A stretch of DNA of 64,000 nucleotides from Telmatobacter sp. DSM 110680 (GCF_039994875.1 NZ_CP121196.1:4402001-4466000), one strand, 5' to 3'. Counted from the stretch's first letter, positions 25,186-34,131 are shown. The notes: generated by a model not told the origin, from the sequence alone. Numbers and translations: made by a program.

Positions 25186-27585
25186 ATGCGCCAAATCTCG
25201 CTGATTCTTGCCCTCGCCTTCGCGTCCACCAGCGTCTTCTCCCAATCCACGGTTCAGGCCGCGCCGCACCGCGAGTGGAAGGCGGCATGGATCACCCACC
25301 CCACTGCGCCTCTGCGCGAACCCATCGTTCTGCATTTCCGGCGGTCGCTAGACCTGCCATCGGTTCCTGCCACGTATCTCGTTCGTGTCAGCGCCGACAA
25401 CCGCTTCATCCTGTACGTGAATGGAAAGCGAGTCGGTGACGGTCCTGCCCGAGGCGACCTAGCCCACTGGCGCTATGAGCGCTTCAATATCGCTCTATAC
25501 CTCCGGTCTGGCCATAATCTCGTCACTGCGACCGTCTGGAACTTCGGTCTGTACGCCCCCGTCGCCCAGATAAGCGACCGCACCGCGTTTTTGCTCGAAA
25601 GCGAGGCATCCGGCGCAACCGGTATCAGCACCCCCGCGGGATGGCTGGTCGAAGAAGAACTTGGTCATACCCCGCTGGATCGCTCTACAGTGACCATCAA
25701 GACCTACCTGGCCTCTGGACCTGGGGAGCAGATCGATGCCTCCAAATACGACTGGAATTGGAACGCCGACTCTGCCGGATCGAATTGGGTTCCCGCCGCC
25801 AGCCCCATGCGCGACAGCATCTTCTCCGGCACCAATGTGGCCCACTCTGCCGACACTACCGGCGACAATTTTTGGGGGCTGGTTCCAGATGAATTGCCCA
25901 ACATGGAATATTCACCCACGCCGTCAGGCGACGTCGTCAGACTCGACGACATCACTGCGAAACAGCCGGACGCGCGTTCGTTTCCTTCGAAACTGGCCAG
26001 CCTCCCTGCCCGCGGTCACTTTCACATTCTCCTCGACCGCAAAACCCTGACCACCGCCTATCCCGAACTTATCGTCTCAGGTGGCAAAGGCTCTCATATC
26101 GTTCTCACATACTCCGAGGCGCTCTATGACAAGGAACAGCACAAAGGAGACCGCGATGAAGTTGCCAATCGCGAGGCGCTCGGCCTAACCGACAGCTTCC
26201 TCCCCGACGGCGGCCAGCATCGCGTCTTCATGCCGCTCTGGTGGCGCACCTGGCGCTATCTAGATCTCAATATCACCACGGGGGACGAAGCTCTGACTCT
26301 CGAATCACTCAAGGCATATTTCACCGCCTACCCCTTCGAGGAGCGAGCCAAATTCGAATCCGATAATACTGACCTCGACAAGATCTGGGACATCAGCTGG
26401 CGCACTGCCCGTGATGACGCCCATGAAACCTACATGGATACGCCCTACTACGAGCAACTCCAGTACGTCGGCGACACTCGCATCCAGGCGCTTATCTCGT
26501 ACACGGTTGCTGGCGACGACCGGCTTGGCCGACAGGCGATGGCCGCTTTCGACCAGTCCCGCATTCCTGAAGGCATCACGCGCAGCCGCTATCCCAGCAG
26601 TCTTCCACAGAACATCCCCACGTTCTCCCTGCTTTGGATCGGCATGCTCCACGACTACTGGATGTACCGCCCCGACCCTCAGTTTGTCCGCAGTGAACTT
26701 CAAGGTACGCGCGACGTCCTCACGTGGTATGCCAAATACGAAAACCCCGACGGCCTTCTTCGCGAACTCCCCTGGTGGAGTTTCATTGACTGGGTTCCCT
26801 CCGGTGAGATTCCCACTTACGACGAGCATCGCGAATCCTGCGTCACTTCCCTTCAGTACCTCGGCGCTCTCATCGAAGCTGCCGATCTCGAGCAGCATCT
26901 CGGCGACCCCACGCTGGCCACGCGCTACCAGTCCCGCATCGACCACATTCGACCTGCTCTGGCTTCAAAGTGCTGGGTGTCCTCCCGAGGAATGCTGGCC
27001 GACAACCCGGGTCAAAAGATGTTCAACCAGCAAGCCAACATCCTCGGCGTCCTCTACGACGTGATTCCCAAAGATCGTCAGCAAGACGTCTTGCACCGAA
27101 TGCTTGCGATTGAACCAGGCACAACACCGGAAGGCGTATTAGCGGCCTCTTACTACTTCCGCTATTACCTCGCCCGCGCGCTTGACCATGCTGGCATGGC
27201 CGATGAATATCTCAGGTCCCTAGATCCCTGGCGCAAGCTGCTTCCGCTGCACTTCAGCACCTGGCCGGAGATCCCCGGCGACACCCGCTCCGATTCACAC
27301 GCATGGTCGGCCCATCCTATCTACGACATGCTCACCCTTGTCGCCGGTATTGAACCCGCGAGTCCCGGCTTCGCAACCGTTCGCATCGCTCCCCACCTGG
27401 GCTCCCTTGATCACCTCAACGTGACCTTTCCACATCCTGAAGGCGATATAAAGGTCGAGTACCGCCGCGAAGGCTCCGAGCTGACCGCGTCAGTGACTCT
27501 ACCCGGCACGCTCACCGGAACTTTTGTTTTCAACGGCAAAACACAGCCGCTCAAGCCTGGTCTTAACAATATTCGAGCGAAATAG
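25186..27585 (+). CDS. exported GH78 alpha-L-rhamnosidase
   Basis: A 799-residue glycoside hydrolase family 78 enzyme that removes terminal L-rhamnose from plant or microbial glycans. A signal peptide (MRQISLILALAFASTSVFS) is followed by beta-sandwich domains that include a rhamnosidase N-domain (YLVRVSADNRFILYVNGKRVGDGPARGD). The (alpha/alpha)6 barrel starts near residue 390, with DTPYYEQLQYVGDTR (Asp418, Glu423) matching the substrate-site motif. Further on is the GDTRSDSHAWSAHP segment seen in GH78, and the C-terminal sandwich has PSPGFATVRIAPHLG-like residues. A LacI-type regulator follows 96 bases downstream and probably controls it. Divergent from pstC. Confidence 0.9.
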   Translation: MRQISLILALAFASTSVFSQSTVQAAPHREWKAAWITHPTAPLREPIVLHFRRSLDLPSVPATYLVRVSADNRFILYVNGKRVGDGPARGDLAHWRYERFNIALYLRSGHNLVTATVWNFGLYAPVAQISDRTAFLLESEASGATGISTPAGWLVEEELGHTPLDRSTVTIKTYLASGPGEQIDASKYDWNWNADSAGSNWVPAASPMRDSIFSGTNVAHSADTTGDNFWGLVPDELPNMEYSPTPSGDVVRLDDITAKQPDARSFPSKLASLPARGHFHILLDRKTLTTAYPELIVSGGKGSHIVLTYSEALYDKEQHKGDRDEVANREALGLTDSFLPDGGQHRVFMPLWWRTWRYLDLNITTGDEALTLESLKAYFTAYPFEERAKFESDNTDLDKIWDISWRTARDDAHETYMDTPYYEQLQYVGDTRIQALISYTVAGDDRLGRQAMAAFDQSRIPEGITRSRYPSSLPQNIPTFSLLWIGMLHDYWMYRPDPQFVRSELQGTRDVLTWYAKYENPDGLLRELPWWSFIDWVPSGEIPTYDEHRESCVTSLQYLGALIEAADLEQHLGDPTLATRYQSRIDHIRPALASKCWVSSRGMLADNPGQKMFNQQANILGVLYDVIPKDRQQDVLHRMLAIEPGTTPEGVLAASYYFRYYLARALDHAGMADEYLRSLDPWRKLLPLHFSTWPEIPGDTRSDSHAWSAHPIYDMLTLVAGIEPASPGFATVRIAPHLGSLDHLNVTFPHPEGDIKVEYRREGSELTASVTLPGTLTGTFVFNGKTQPLKPGLNNIRAK

Positions 27586-27619
27586 CGAGGATGCTTTTCA
27601 AGGTTACCCCTTAAGAAAA

Positions 27620-27638
27620 TCGATGTATTTATCATCGA
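27620..27638. promoter_or_regulatory. candidate LacI-family operator
   Basis: TCGATG-TATTTAT-CATCGA is an inverted repeat with perfect 6-bp arms and a 7-base AT spacer, 43 bases upstream of the LacI-type regulator start and 35 bases past the rhamnosidase stop. LacI proteins usually bind such symmetric sites near their own promoter. The centre differs from the classic CG-centred LacI operator, so this is a candidate only. Confidence 0.45.
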
Positions 27639-27681
27639 ATGGCTGTTCCGTGTTCCTCCTAAACGTGCTACAACTTCCAAC

Positions 27682-28761
27682 ATGGCAAGAAGCAAAGACT
27701 CGACGCCATCAGGGCACGTCAATTTAAGAACACTTGCTGAACACCTGGAGCTGTCACAGACCACCGTTTCGCTGGTTCTCAACAATTCACCTTCAGCAAA
27801 GTCCATCCCCCAGGAGACACGCAACCGCGTGCTCGAGGCGGCGGCGCGTCTCAACTATCGCCCCAATTACTTTGCGCGTTCGCTTCGCCAGAGCCGCTCC
27901 ATGTCCGTCGGTGTGCTTGCACCCGATTTGAGCGAAGGCTACTTCACGCGCGTGATGAGCGGAGTGGTGCAGGAGCTCACACGCGCTCACTACTTCTACT
28001 TCACCGCCTGCCACGACTGGAATCGCGAACTGATTGAGCAGTACCCCCGCATGCTCGTAGAGCGCGCCGTCGACGGCTTCCTGCTTTTGAACACCCCTGC
28101 CGACCAGATTGAGGTTCCAGTCCCTGTTGTCGCGATTTCGGCGCATAGCGAAGTGCCAAACGTCACCAACATCGTCCTCGACCACCATGAGGCGGTCGCA
28201 TCGGCGCTCAAACACCTCTATGAATTGGGTCATCGCCGCATTGCTTTCATGCGCGGCCCCCATGCTATTCCTGACTCTGAATTCCGCTGGCAGAGTATCC
28301 AGCAGGTCGCCGAAGAGATAGGATTGCGGATTGATCCGACGCTCGTGGTTCGCATCGATTCCGCAGGTTGGTCCATTAAGGCGGGCGAACACCCCATGGC
28401 TCCTGAAATCGGCCACAAACCCATGAAGGGTCTCCTCGACCAGACGCGCGACTTCACGGCAGTATTTTGCTTTAACGATATCGCTGCAATCGGCGCCATA
28501 CGCGCCTTGAAGGATGCGGGTTTGCGCGTTCCTGAAGATGTCTCTGTCGTAGGTTTCGACGACATCCAGTCTGCCGCCTACAACACGCCGTCGCTCACCA
28601 CGGTGCGGCAGCCTCTGTTTGAAATGGGTCAACGTGGAGCGCAGATTCTGCTCGAACGTATCGCCAATCGCGAGGCACCGTTCTCCGCTGAAGTTGTCAT
28701 GGCGCCGGAATTAGTGATCCGCGAATCCACCGGTCCGGCTAAATATTTTAAGGAATATTGA
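27682..28761 (+). CDS. LacI-family transcriptional regulator
   Basis: A 359-residue sugar-responsive DNA-binding protein. The N-terminal helix-turn-helix has NLRTLAEHLELSQTTVSLVLN and the hinge region NYRPNYFARSLRQSRSMSVGVL. The periplasmic-binding-protein-like core has HLYELGHRRIAFMRG, FTAVFCFNDIAAIGAIRALKDAG and VVGFDDIQSAAYNTPSLTTVRQP. Its position directly after the GH78 rhamnosidase suggests that it responds to rhamnose or a rhamnoside. No clear ribosome-binding site precedes the ATG at 27682. Length is slightly above the usual 340. Confidence 0.9.
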   Translation: MARSKDSTPSGHVNLRTLAEHLELSQTTVSLVLNNSPSAKSIPQETRNRVLEAAARLNYRPNYFARSLRQSRSMSVGVLAPDLSEGYFTRVMSGVVQELTRAHYFYFTACHDWNRELIEQYPRMLVERAVDGFLLLNTPADQIEVPVPVVAISAHSEVPNVTNIVLDHHEAVASALKHLYELGHRRIAFMRGPHAIPDSEFRWQSIQQVAEEIGLRIDPTLVVRIDSAGWSIKAGEHPMAPEIGHKPMKGLLDQTRDFTAVFCFNDIAAIGAIRALKDAGLRVPEDVSVVGFDDIQSAAYNTPSLTTVRQPLFEMGQRGAQILLERIANREAPFSAEVVMAPELVIRESTGPAKYFKEY

Positions 28762-28784
28762 AGGCCAATGCGCTGCGGAAGGCG

Positions 28785-28991
28785 TTATCCGCAGAAGGAC
28801 TCAAACCATCGGCTGATATATACCTGAGCGTGTGCTTCGCCGCAGTAATGTCTCGCGTGAGGAGCGTCCGCAGCTTGCTTTGTCCATTTGAAGACCGTGA
28901 GTTGCGTGTCGCTGCAATGGATCACGACCCACCGGACAGGCCTCTCGCTCTCCTCCCCGCAAATCTCACATCGATAGATCGTGTCAATCAC
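28785..28991 (-). CDS. small zinc-ribbon-like protein
   Basis: A 68-residue protein. The N-terminus has a CEICG knuckle (Cys8, Cys11), then WVVIHC, then HARHYCGEAHAQVYISRW near the C-terminus, so a CxxC plus C/H pair could bind one zinc. The start GTG at 28991 is preceded by a near-perfect AGGAGG six bases upstream, which is strong support for real translation. It follows homoserine dehydrogenase on the same strand, with a heptamer array between them. I do not know a named family; a nucleic-acid or protein-binding role is possible. Confidence 0.75.
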   Translation of the reverse strand: MIDTIYRCEICGEESERPVRWVVIHCSDTQLTVFKWTKQAADAPHARHYCGEAHAQVYISRWFESFCG

Positions 28992-29017
28992 GAAAGACCT
29001 CCTGCTTGCGCTTGTCT

Positions 29018-29045
29018 ACTCACTGTCCACTGCTCACTGTTCACT
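29018..29045. repeat. degenerate heptamer array (B)
   Basis: Four 7-bp units ACTCACT, GTCCACT, GCTCACT, GTTCACT lie between homoserine dehydrogenase and the small zinc-ribbon gene. On the transcribed strand the unit reads AGTGANC. Array C at 34111 shares the same core. Confidence 0.75.
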
Positions 29046-29051
29046 TCGCTG

Positions 29052-30350
29052 CTATTCAAGCATTTGCAAATCAAGGGGCGCCTCAAGCAGGCAGTCCATC
29101 TTGCCGATCTCTGCTAACGCCCGCTTCAGCGCCGACGATCTGCAGGGTTCCACTGTCACCACAAATGGCAACGCTTCCGACGGGTACCCGGGTTTCTGTA
29201 CGATTGCTCGAATATTGATTCGCTCCCGGGCAAGTGCGCCCGTAATCTCCGACACAATCCCCGGCCGGTCCACCACGGTGAACCGAATGTAATGCGGCAC
29301 TTCGAACTCCGCCCCAATCTTGGCCGGCACTGAAGGAATCGCCACGCGACGCGAACCATGCGCCAAAGCGAGCAAGTCACTTACGACTGCGACCGCAGTT
29401 GGATGTCCGCCCGCTCCGTGCCCTGAGAACACTACGTCGCCGCCATAGTGACCGGTCAGGATGACCATGTTTTCTGTACCGCGCGACCATGCCATTGGCG
29501 ACCCTTTGTCCACCAGCATCGGCCCAACCGTCGCGGCGACTGCCCCATCCCGTTCCTCGGCCCGCGCCACCTGGCGAATCGTGCAGTTCAAATCCCGGGC
29601 ATAACTGAAATCCACCGCCGTTACGCTTGTGATCGGCTGCGGCACAATCTCATCCGGATCGACCACCACGCGTAAAGCCAGGCGCATCAGGATGGCGAGT
29701 TTCGATCGCGCATCGAAGCCGCCCACGTCTTCCGTTGGATCGGTCTCCGCATAGCCTTTCGCCTGCGCCTCTGCCAGCACCGCCGCATACTCGGCGCCCG
29801 CCTCCATTTTGCTCAGGATAAAGTTGCAAGTTCCGTTTAGAATCCCCTCCATGCGCGCGATACGATCACCAGCCAGCCCCTGCTCTAGGCCGGGGATCAC
29901 AGGAATTCCACCGGCAACCGCGGCACCATACTTCAGATGTCCGCCCTTGGCAGCGGCCAGCCGCTCGAGTTCGACGCCGTGATAGGCAATGAGTTTCTTA
30001 TTGGCGGTGACAACGCTTTTGCCCGCTTCAATGGCTCTGCGGACCCAGTTGCCTGCCGGATCGAGTCCACCGACGAGCTCTACAATCACGTCCACGTCCG
30101 AAGCTAGAACCGACTCCCAATCCTCGCTCCAAACCACGCTCGGGGGAACCCAATCTGCCTTCTTCCGCGCGACGTTGCGGTTGTAGATATGCGTGATCTC
30201 GACCCCTTCAGGCTTTGACTCAAGCAATATCCTTGCTACCGAACTGCCCACAGTGCCGAATCCAAACAAGGCCACACGCAGCGGAAACCGCCCGGCATTA
30301 TCAGCAGCACTTTGATCTTTCTCCGAAACAGCTTTCCCTTGAGACGGCAT
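29052..30350 (-). CDS. hom: homoserine dehydrogenase with C-terminal ACT domain
   Basis: A 432-residue enzyme that reduces aspartate semialdehyde to homoserine, the branch to threonine and methionine. The N-terminal Rossmann motif is VALFGFGTVGSSVARILL. The central catalytic region has SVVTANKKLIAYHG, AAVAGGIPVIPGL, the signature GILNGTCNFILSKM and YAETDPTEDVGGFDARSKLAIL. A C-terminal ACT domain (IRFTVVDRPGIVSEITGAL) suggests feedback by threonine. The ATG at 30350 follows AAAGGA. There is no fused aspartokinase. A zinc-ribbon gene follows on the same strand. Confidence 0.95.
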   Translation of the reverse strand: MPSQGKAVSEKDQSAADNAGRFPLRVALFGFGTVGSSVARILLESKPEGVEITHIYNRNVARKKADWVPPSVVWSEDWESVLASDVDVIVELVGGLDPAGNWVRRAIEAGKSVVTANKKLIAYHGVELERLAAAKGGHLKYGAAVAGGIPVIPGLEQGLAGDRIARMEGILNGTCNFILSKMEAGAEYAAVLAEAQAKGYAETDPTEDVGGFDARSKLAILMRLALRVVVDPDEIVPQPITSVTAVDFSYARDLNCTIRQVARAEERDGAVAATVGPMLVDKGSPMAWSRGTENMVILTGHYGGDVVFSGHGAGGHPTAVAVVSDLLALAHGSRRVAIPSVPAKIGAEFEVPHYIRFTVVDRPGIVSEITGALARERINIRAIVQKPGYPSEALPFVVTVEPCRSSALKRALAEIGKMDCLLEAPLDLQMLE

Positions 30351-30459
30351 CAAATCCTTTGCGTGAATATCAGGAATTCAAGATGCAACGATGATACCTG
30401 ACCGCATCACTTTTTCAGTATGGCTTGCCACTCCAAAGTTCATGTAGCATGAATGCCAG

Positions 30460-30843
30460 ATGCGGCGCGCCCTCTCGATCCTGTTTGTTCTCCTCTTCGG
30501 AATGGGACCCCTTGCGGCCATCGTCGACCAGGGTGACGACGCATCGCTGCCTGCCTGCTGCCGCCGCCTCGGCGCTCACCACTGCGCCATGGCTTCAGCT
30601 GCACCATCACATTCGGGCCAGTCCGATTCGCGGTCGTCGCAGTTTCGCGCTCCGTCACACTGTCCCCTCTTTAACTTGCATGGCAACGCAAGTCCCTCGC
30701 CTATCGCGCTTTTCGCGCAGTCCTCGTTCCATGGCTCCTTTTCCAGCGGGAAGCTGCAAGCACTTTATTCGAGCTCATTCCCTGATCGCATCCATCTGCG
30801 CACACCAGCTCCCCGCGGCCCTCCTTCCTCTCCTCGCGCCTAA
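30460..30843 (+). CDS. exported Cys/His-containing small protein
   Basis: A 127-residue protein. Its first about 20 residues (MRRALSILFVLLFGMGPLAA) look like a signal peptide, followed soon by LPACCRRLGAHHCAM, a compact Cys-Cys...His-His-Cys cluster that could bind a metal such as copper. The remainder is Ser/Pro-rich and low in structure. It sits 78 bases upstream of a TonB-dependent receptor on the same strand, so a shared role in metal handling is plausible but inferred. I do not recognise a defined domain. Confidence 0.6.
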   Translation: MRRALSILFVLLFGMGPLAAIVDQGDDASLPACCRRLGAHHCAMASAAPSHSGQSDSRSSQFRAPSHCPLFNLHGNASPSPIALFAQSSFHGSFSSGKLQALYSSSFPDRIHLRTPAPRGPPSSPRA

Positions 30844-30872
30844 CAATTAGCTGAATACCTTCCCTTGGTATC

Positions 30873-30892
30873 GCGCAGGCTCTTGCCTGCGC
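30873..30892. repeat. hairpin in the spacer before the TonB receptor
   Basis: GCGCAGGC-TCTT-GCCTGCGC is a perfect 8-bp stem with a 4-base loop, 30 bases after the small Cys/His gene stop. No T-run follows, so it is not a classic terminator. It may stabilise the upstream mRNA or attenuate the receptor gene. Confidence 0.5.
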
Positions 30893-30921
30893 AGCCGCTA
30901 TTCGGTCGAGAGGTCATTCCC

Positions 30922-33225
30922 ATGCGTTCATTGCGTATCACGGCTGTCCTCGCTTTTTGTGCTGTGCCGATTCTGGCGCACGCAACAGTCTTCGCCACTG
31001 TTCATGGCATCGTCCACGATCCTCACCATCGTCCCATCGCCGCCGCACAAGTATCACTGCAGGCCGCGGAATCCACATTCGCTCTGCACGCAACCACAGC
31101 AGCCAACGGTACCTTCGAAATTCCGCAGATCCCCATCGGCGTCTACCGGCTGTCGGTGTCCGCAACAGGCTTTGCCGACTTTACAGAATCCCTCGCCATC
31201 ACATCCTCCTCGAATCCCGTCCTGCATATCCCCCTCGCCATCGGCGGCTCGGAAGAGAGCGTCATCGTAAAGGCTTCCGATCGCAACATCATCTCCACCG
31301 AATCAACTACGCCCACCACCCTTGTGTCGCGCGAAGAAATCGCCGAAACTCCCGGTGCCAGCCGCACTCTCGGCATGGAGATGATCACCGATTTTGTTCC
31401 CGGTTCCTACATGACCCACAACATGCTGCACATGCGTGGCGGTCATCAGACGAGCTGGCTCATCGACGGAGTCTCCATCCCCAACACTAAGATCGATTCC
31501 AACGTCGGGCCGCAAATCGATCCCAAAGACATTGATGAAGTTGAGGCACAGCGCGGCAGCTACAAGGCCGACGTCGGCGATCGCACCTATGGCGTCTTCA
31601 ACGTTCTGCCCCGCAATGGATTCGAACGCAATCGTGAAGCTGAACTGCTCGTCTCCGGCGGGAACCTCTATTCTGCCGAATCGCAAATCTCGCTCGGCGA
31701 CCATAGCTCCAAAACCGCCTGGTACCTGAGTGGCACAGGATCGCGCTCCAACTATGGTCTGGAGACGCCCATTCCTGCTATTCGTCACGACGCGACAGAT
31801 TCAGAAAGTGCATTCGCATCTCTGCTGCGCAATCAGACCTCTCAAGATCAACTCCGCCTCGATACGCAGTTCCGCAACGATTACTTCCAAATCCCTTACG
31901 ACCCCGATCCCACTGACTGGGAGCAGGCGTCGAACTACTACAACTCAACAGGCCTGCGCGACACGCAGCGCGAGCGCGATTCTTTCGCCATCCTCAACTG
32001 GGTCCACACTCTCTCGCCCAAGTCTCAATTCCAGATCGCTCCGTTCTACCACTTCAATCAGGCAAGCTACGATTCACCTTCAACCGATTTCCCCGTCGCC
32101 ACCACGTGGCATCAATCTTCAAACTACGTTGGAGCGCAGGCAGACCTTAGCGCGGAGATCGGTGGCAACAATCTCTCCGCTGGTCTCTACTCTTTTTTCC
32201 AACACGAGAACGACCTATTTGGCCTATTGATCAACGATCAGAGTTTTTCCGGATCAAGCGTGCCCAACACCACCGCCACGCAAAATGCCGGACTTCTCGA
32301 GGTGCACTTTTCCGATGAGTTCAAGCTCGCCCGTTACTTCTCTCTATACGGCGGAATGCGGATATCCAGCTATCACGCAGAACTTAGCGAGTCAGCGGTC
32401 TATCCGCGCATCGGTGCCACCCTCGAAATTCCGCACCTGCACTGGGTATTCCGTGGATACTATGGCCACTACTTCCAGCCTGCCCCGGTGCAAACCGTCT
32501 CACCTGCGCTGCTAAATTATGTGAATGATCAGAGTGGTCAGAACGCTTTTGTACCGCTTCCCTCGGAGCGCGACGAAGAGCATCAATTCGGAGTGACGAT
32601 TCCATGGCGAGGCTGGTCGGTCGATGTTACTAACTTTAAAAACCGGGTGAATAATTTCCTGGACCATGCCAACGTTGGAGAGTCCAACATCTACTTCCCC
32701 ATTGCCGTTGACGGCGCTCTAATCCGCGCATGGGAACTGGCGGTCCGCTCACCGCAACTCGCGCACCTCGGCCAGTTCCATCTCGCCTACTCCAATCAGA
32801 TCGCAGAACAGCGCGGCAACGTCATCGGCGGTTTTACCTGCAGCGATCCCAATGACGAAGCTTGCAATCTCGGCCCTGACTACGTTCCGGTCGATCACGA
32901 TCAGCGTCACACCCTCAATACCGGCTTCACTGCGAAGCTTCCTTCGCGAACCTGGTTTGCAACGAATGTTTACTACGGATCTGGATTCACGAATGGCCTC
33001 GCAGGCAGCGACATTGGCCCCTATAACGGCCACTACCTGCCGGTCCACACCACGCTCGACGCGTCAGTCGGCCGCAACTTTGGCGAGAAATTATCCATGT
33101 CCATCAGCGCAATCAACGTCACCAATCATCGCGTCCTGCAGGACAATTCCATCACCATCGGCGGCTTCCACTTCAACGAGCCCCGCATGCTCTCCGCCCA
33201 GCTCCGCTACCGCTTCCACTTCTAA
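30922..33225 (+). CDS. TonB-dependent outer-membrane receptor
   Basis: A 767-residue outer-membrane barrel. Signal peptide MRSLRITAVLAFCAVPILAHA; an N-terminal carboxypeptidase-regulatory-like domain (about 25-105, GIVHDPHHRPIAAAQVSLQ and YRLSVSATGFADF). Then a plug domain with IISTESTTPTTLVSREEIAE, MLHMRGGHQTSWLIDGVSIP and IDEVEAQRGSYKADVG, and a beta-barrel to the C-terminal LRYRFHF with the terminal Phe of outer-membrane proteins. The ligand is unknown; the upstream Cys/His peptide hints at a metal. The ATG at 30922 follows GAGAGGT; the open frame extends 19 codons upstream across the hairpin. Confidence 0.9.
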   Translation: MRSLRITAVLAFCAVPILAHATVFATVHGIVHDPHHRPIAAAQVSLQAAESTFALHATTAANGTFEIPQIPIGVYRLSVSATGFADFTESLAITSSSNPVLHIPLAIGGSEESVIVKASDRNIISTESTTPTTLVSREEIAETPGASRTLGMEMITDFVPGSYMTHNMLHMRGGHQTSWLIDGVSIPNTKIDSNVGPQIDPKDIDEVEAQRGSYKADVGDRTYGVFNVLPRNGFERNREAELLVSGGNLYSAESQISLGDHSSKTAWYLSGTGSRSNYGLETPIPAIRHDATDSESAFASLLRNQTSQDQLRLDTQFRNDYFQIPYDPDPTDWEQASNYYNSTGLRDTQRERDSFAILNWVHTLSPKSQFQIAPFYHFNQASYDSPSTDFPVATTWHQSSNYVGAQADLSAEIGGNNLSAGLYSFFQHENDLFGLLINDQSFSGSSVPNTTATQNAGLLEVHFSDEFKLARYFSLYGGMRISSYHAELSESAVYPRIGATLEIPHLHWVFRGYYGHYFQPAPVQTVSPALLNYVNDQSGQNAFVPLPSERDEEHQFGVTIPWRGWSVDVTNFKNRVNNFLDHANVGESNIYFPIAVDGALIRAWELAVRSPQLAHLGQFHLAYSNQIAEQRGNVIGGFTCSDPNDEACNLGPDYVPVDHDQRHTLNTGFTAKLPSRTWFATNVYYGSGFTNGLAGSDIGPYNGHYLPVHTTLDASVGRNFGEKLSMSISAINVTNHRVLQDNSITIGGFHFNEPRMLSAQLRYRFHF

Positions 33226-33250
33226 TCAAGCAATCCGTTCTTCATACAGC

Positions 33251-33319
33251 TGTCATCCTGAGCGGAGCAGCTTGGGGCCCCCGCAAAGTTGGGGTAAGCG
33301 GAGCGAAGGATCTGCTTTT
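33251..33319. repeat. interspersed repeat, copy 1 (TGTCATCCTGAGC...GAAGGATCTGC)
   Basis: A 69-base non-coding element begins TGTCATCCTGAGCGGAGC and ends GGAGCGAAGGATCTGCTTTT, with a G/C-rich centre that can fold. A second copy with diverged centre lies at 38328-38427. It lies between the TonB receptor and the sirtuin gene, both of which end there. Confidence 0.65.
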
Positions 33320-33350
33320 GTTTTTATTCGTACACTTCAGCTTAGGGCGC

Positions 33351-34094
33351 CTAGGAAAGCTCGAACAATTCAGGCAGAACTTCCCCGGCCTTACCTTCCA
33401 CCACATTTGTAAACGCATGCGCATTCAGCGGAGGTTCCGGCCCGATGTATACCGTCCGTGCACCAGCCTGTCGCGCCCAATGCACAAAGTTTGCCGCGGG
33501 ATAGACTGATCCGGACGTCCCCACCACCACCATCAAAGTTGCCCGTGCGATCTCCCGCTGTATTCGATCCATCTCCAGCGGAATCTCGCCAAAGAACACG
33601 ATGTGTGGCCTCAATCGTGCGCCACATTTACAACGTCCGACTTCGTCAAGGCTTTTGTAGACGGTGTGATCCTCAACCGGCAGTTCACCGCAATCATCCT
33701 CGCAGCGCGACTTGGCCAGTTCACCGTGCATGTGCACCAGGCGTTTCGATCCGGCGCGCTCATGCAGGTCATCCACGTTTTGCGTGCAAAGAAAAAACCG
33801 GTCGCCCAACTCCGCTTCAAGTTTGGCCAGCGCGACGTGTGCCGGATTCGGCGCGGCCTTCGCGCCTTGCTCTCTGCGCTCTGAATAGAACTGCCACACC
33901 AATGCAGGGTTCAGTTCCAATGCCTCTGGAGTGCAAACATCCTCCACGCGATGTCCCGCCCACAACCCATCCGAAGCGCGAAACGTAGGCAGCCCGCTCT
34001 CCGCGCTGATCCCTGCCCCCGTCAAAACAAAAACTCTATCCGCCGGCCCTATTGAAATCATCGTTGACTTCTGCAAATCTTCAACCCAGTCCAT
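33351..34094 (-). CDS. cobB: NAD-dependent protein deacylase, class III sirtuin
   Basis: A 247-residue Sir2-family enzyme that removes acyl groups from lysine using NAD. Motifs: GAGISAESGLPTFR (NAD site), TQNVDDLHERAG with VHMHGEL (catalytic His), zinc Cys pairs SRCEDDCG and GRCKCGARL, RPHIVFFGE and VVGTSGSVYPAA. The segment WQFYSERRE has the Tyr-x-x-Arg pair of SIRT5-like enzymes, which predicts desuccinylase/demalonylase preference besides deacetylation. ATG 34094 gives the full frame; ATG 34061 is an alternative. It follows the quinone oxidoreductase gene on the same strand. Confidence 0.93.
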   Translation of the reverse strand: MDWVEDLQKSTMISIGPADRVFVLTGAGISAESGLPTFRASDGLWAGHRVEDVCTPEALELNPALVWQFYSERREQGAKAAPNPAHVALAKLEAELGDRFFLCTQNVDDLHERAGSKRLVHMHGELAKSRCEDDCGELPVEDHTVYKSLDEVGRCKCGARLRPHIVFFGEIPLEMDRIQREIARATLMVVVGTSGSVYPAANFVHWARQAGARTVYIGPEPPLNAHAFTNVVEGKAGEVLPELFELS

Positions 34095-34110
34095 TGCACA
34101 CTATTCAAAT

Positions 34111-34131
34111 GATCACTGGTCACTGTCTCTT
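34111..34131. repeat. degenerate heptamer array (C)
   Basis: Units GATCACT, GGTCACT and a weaker GTCTCTT occupy the 35-bp gap between the quinone oxidoreductase stop and the sirtuin start; the last bases touch the stop codon. The core matches array B at 29018 in both sequence and orientation. Confidence 0.6.

Noticed and set aside
25495..25845. 116-codon minus frame at the GH78 5' end
   Set aside because: Shadow frame; codon positions favour the plus-strand enzyme with its signal peptide.
26305..26946. 213-codon minus-strand frame opposite the GH78 gene
   Set aside because: Antisense shadow; no domain, no start signals, and it lies over the conserved catalytic region of the rhamnosidase.
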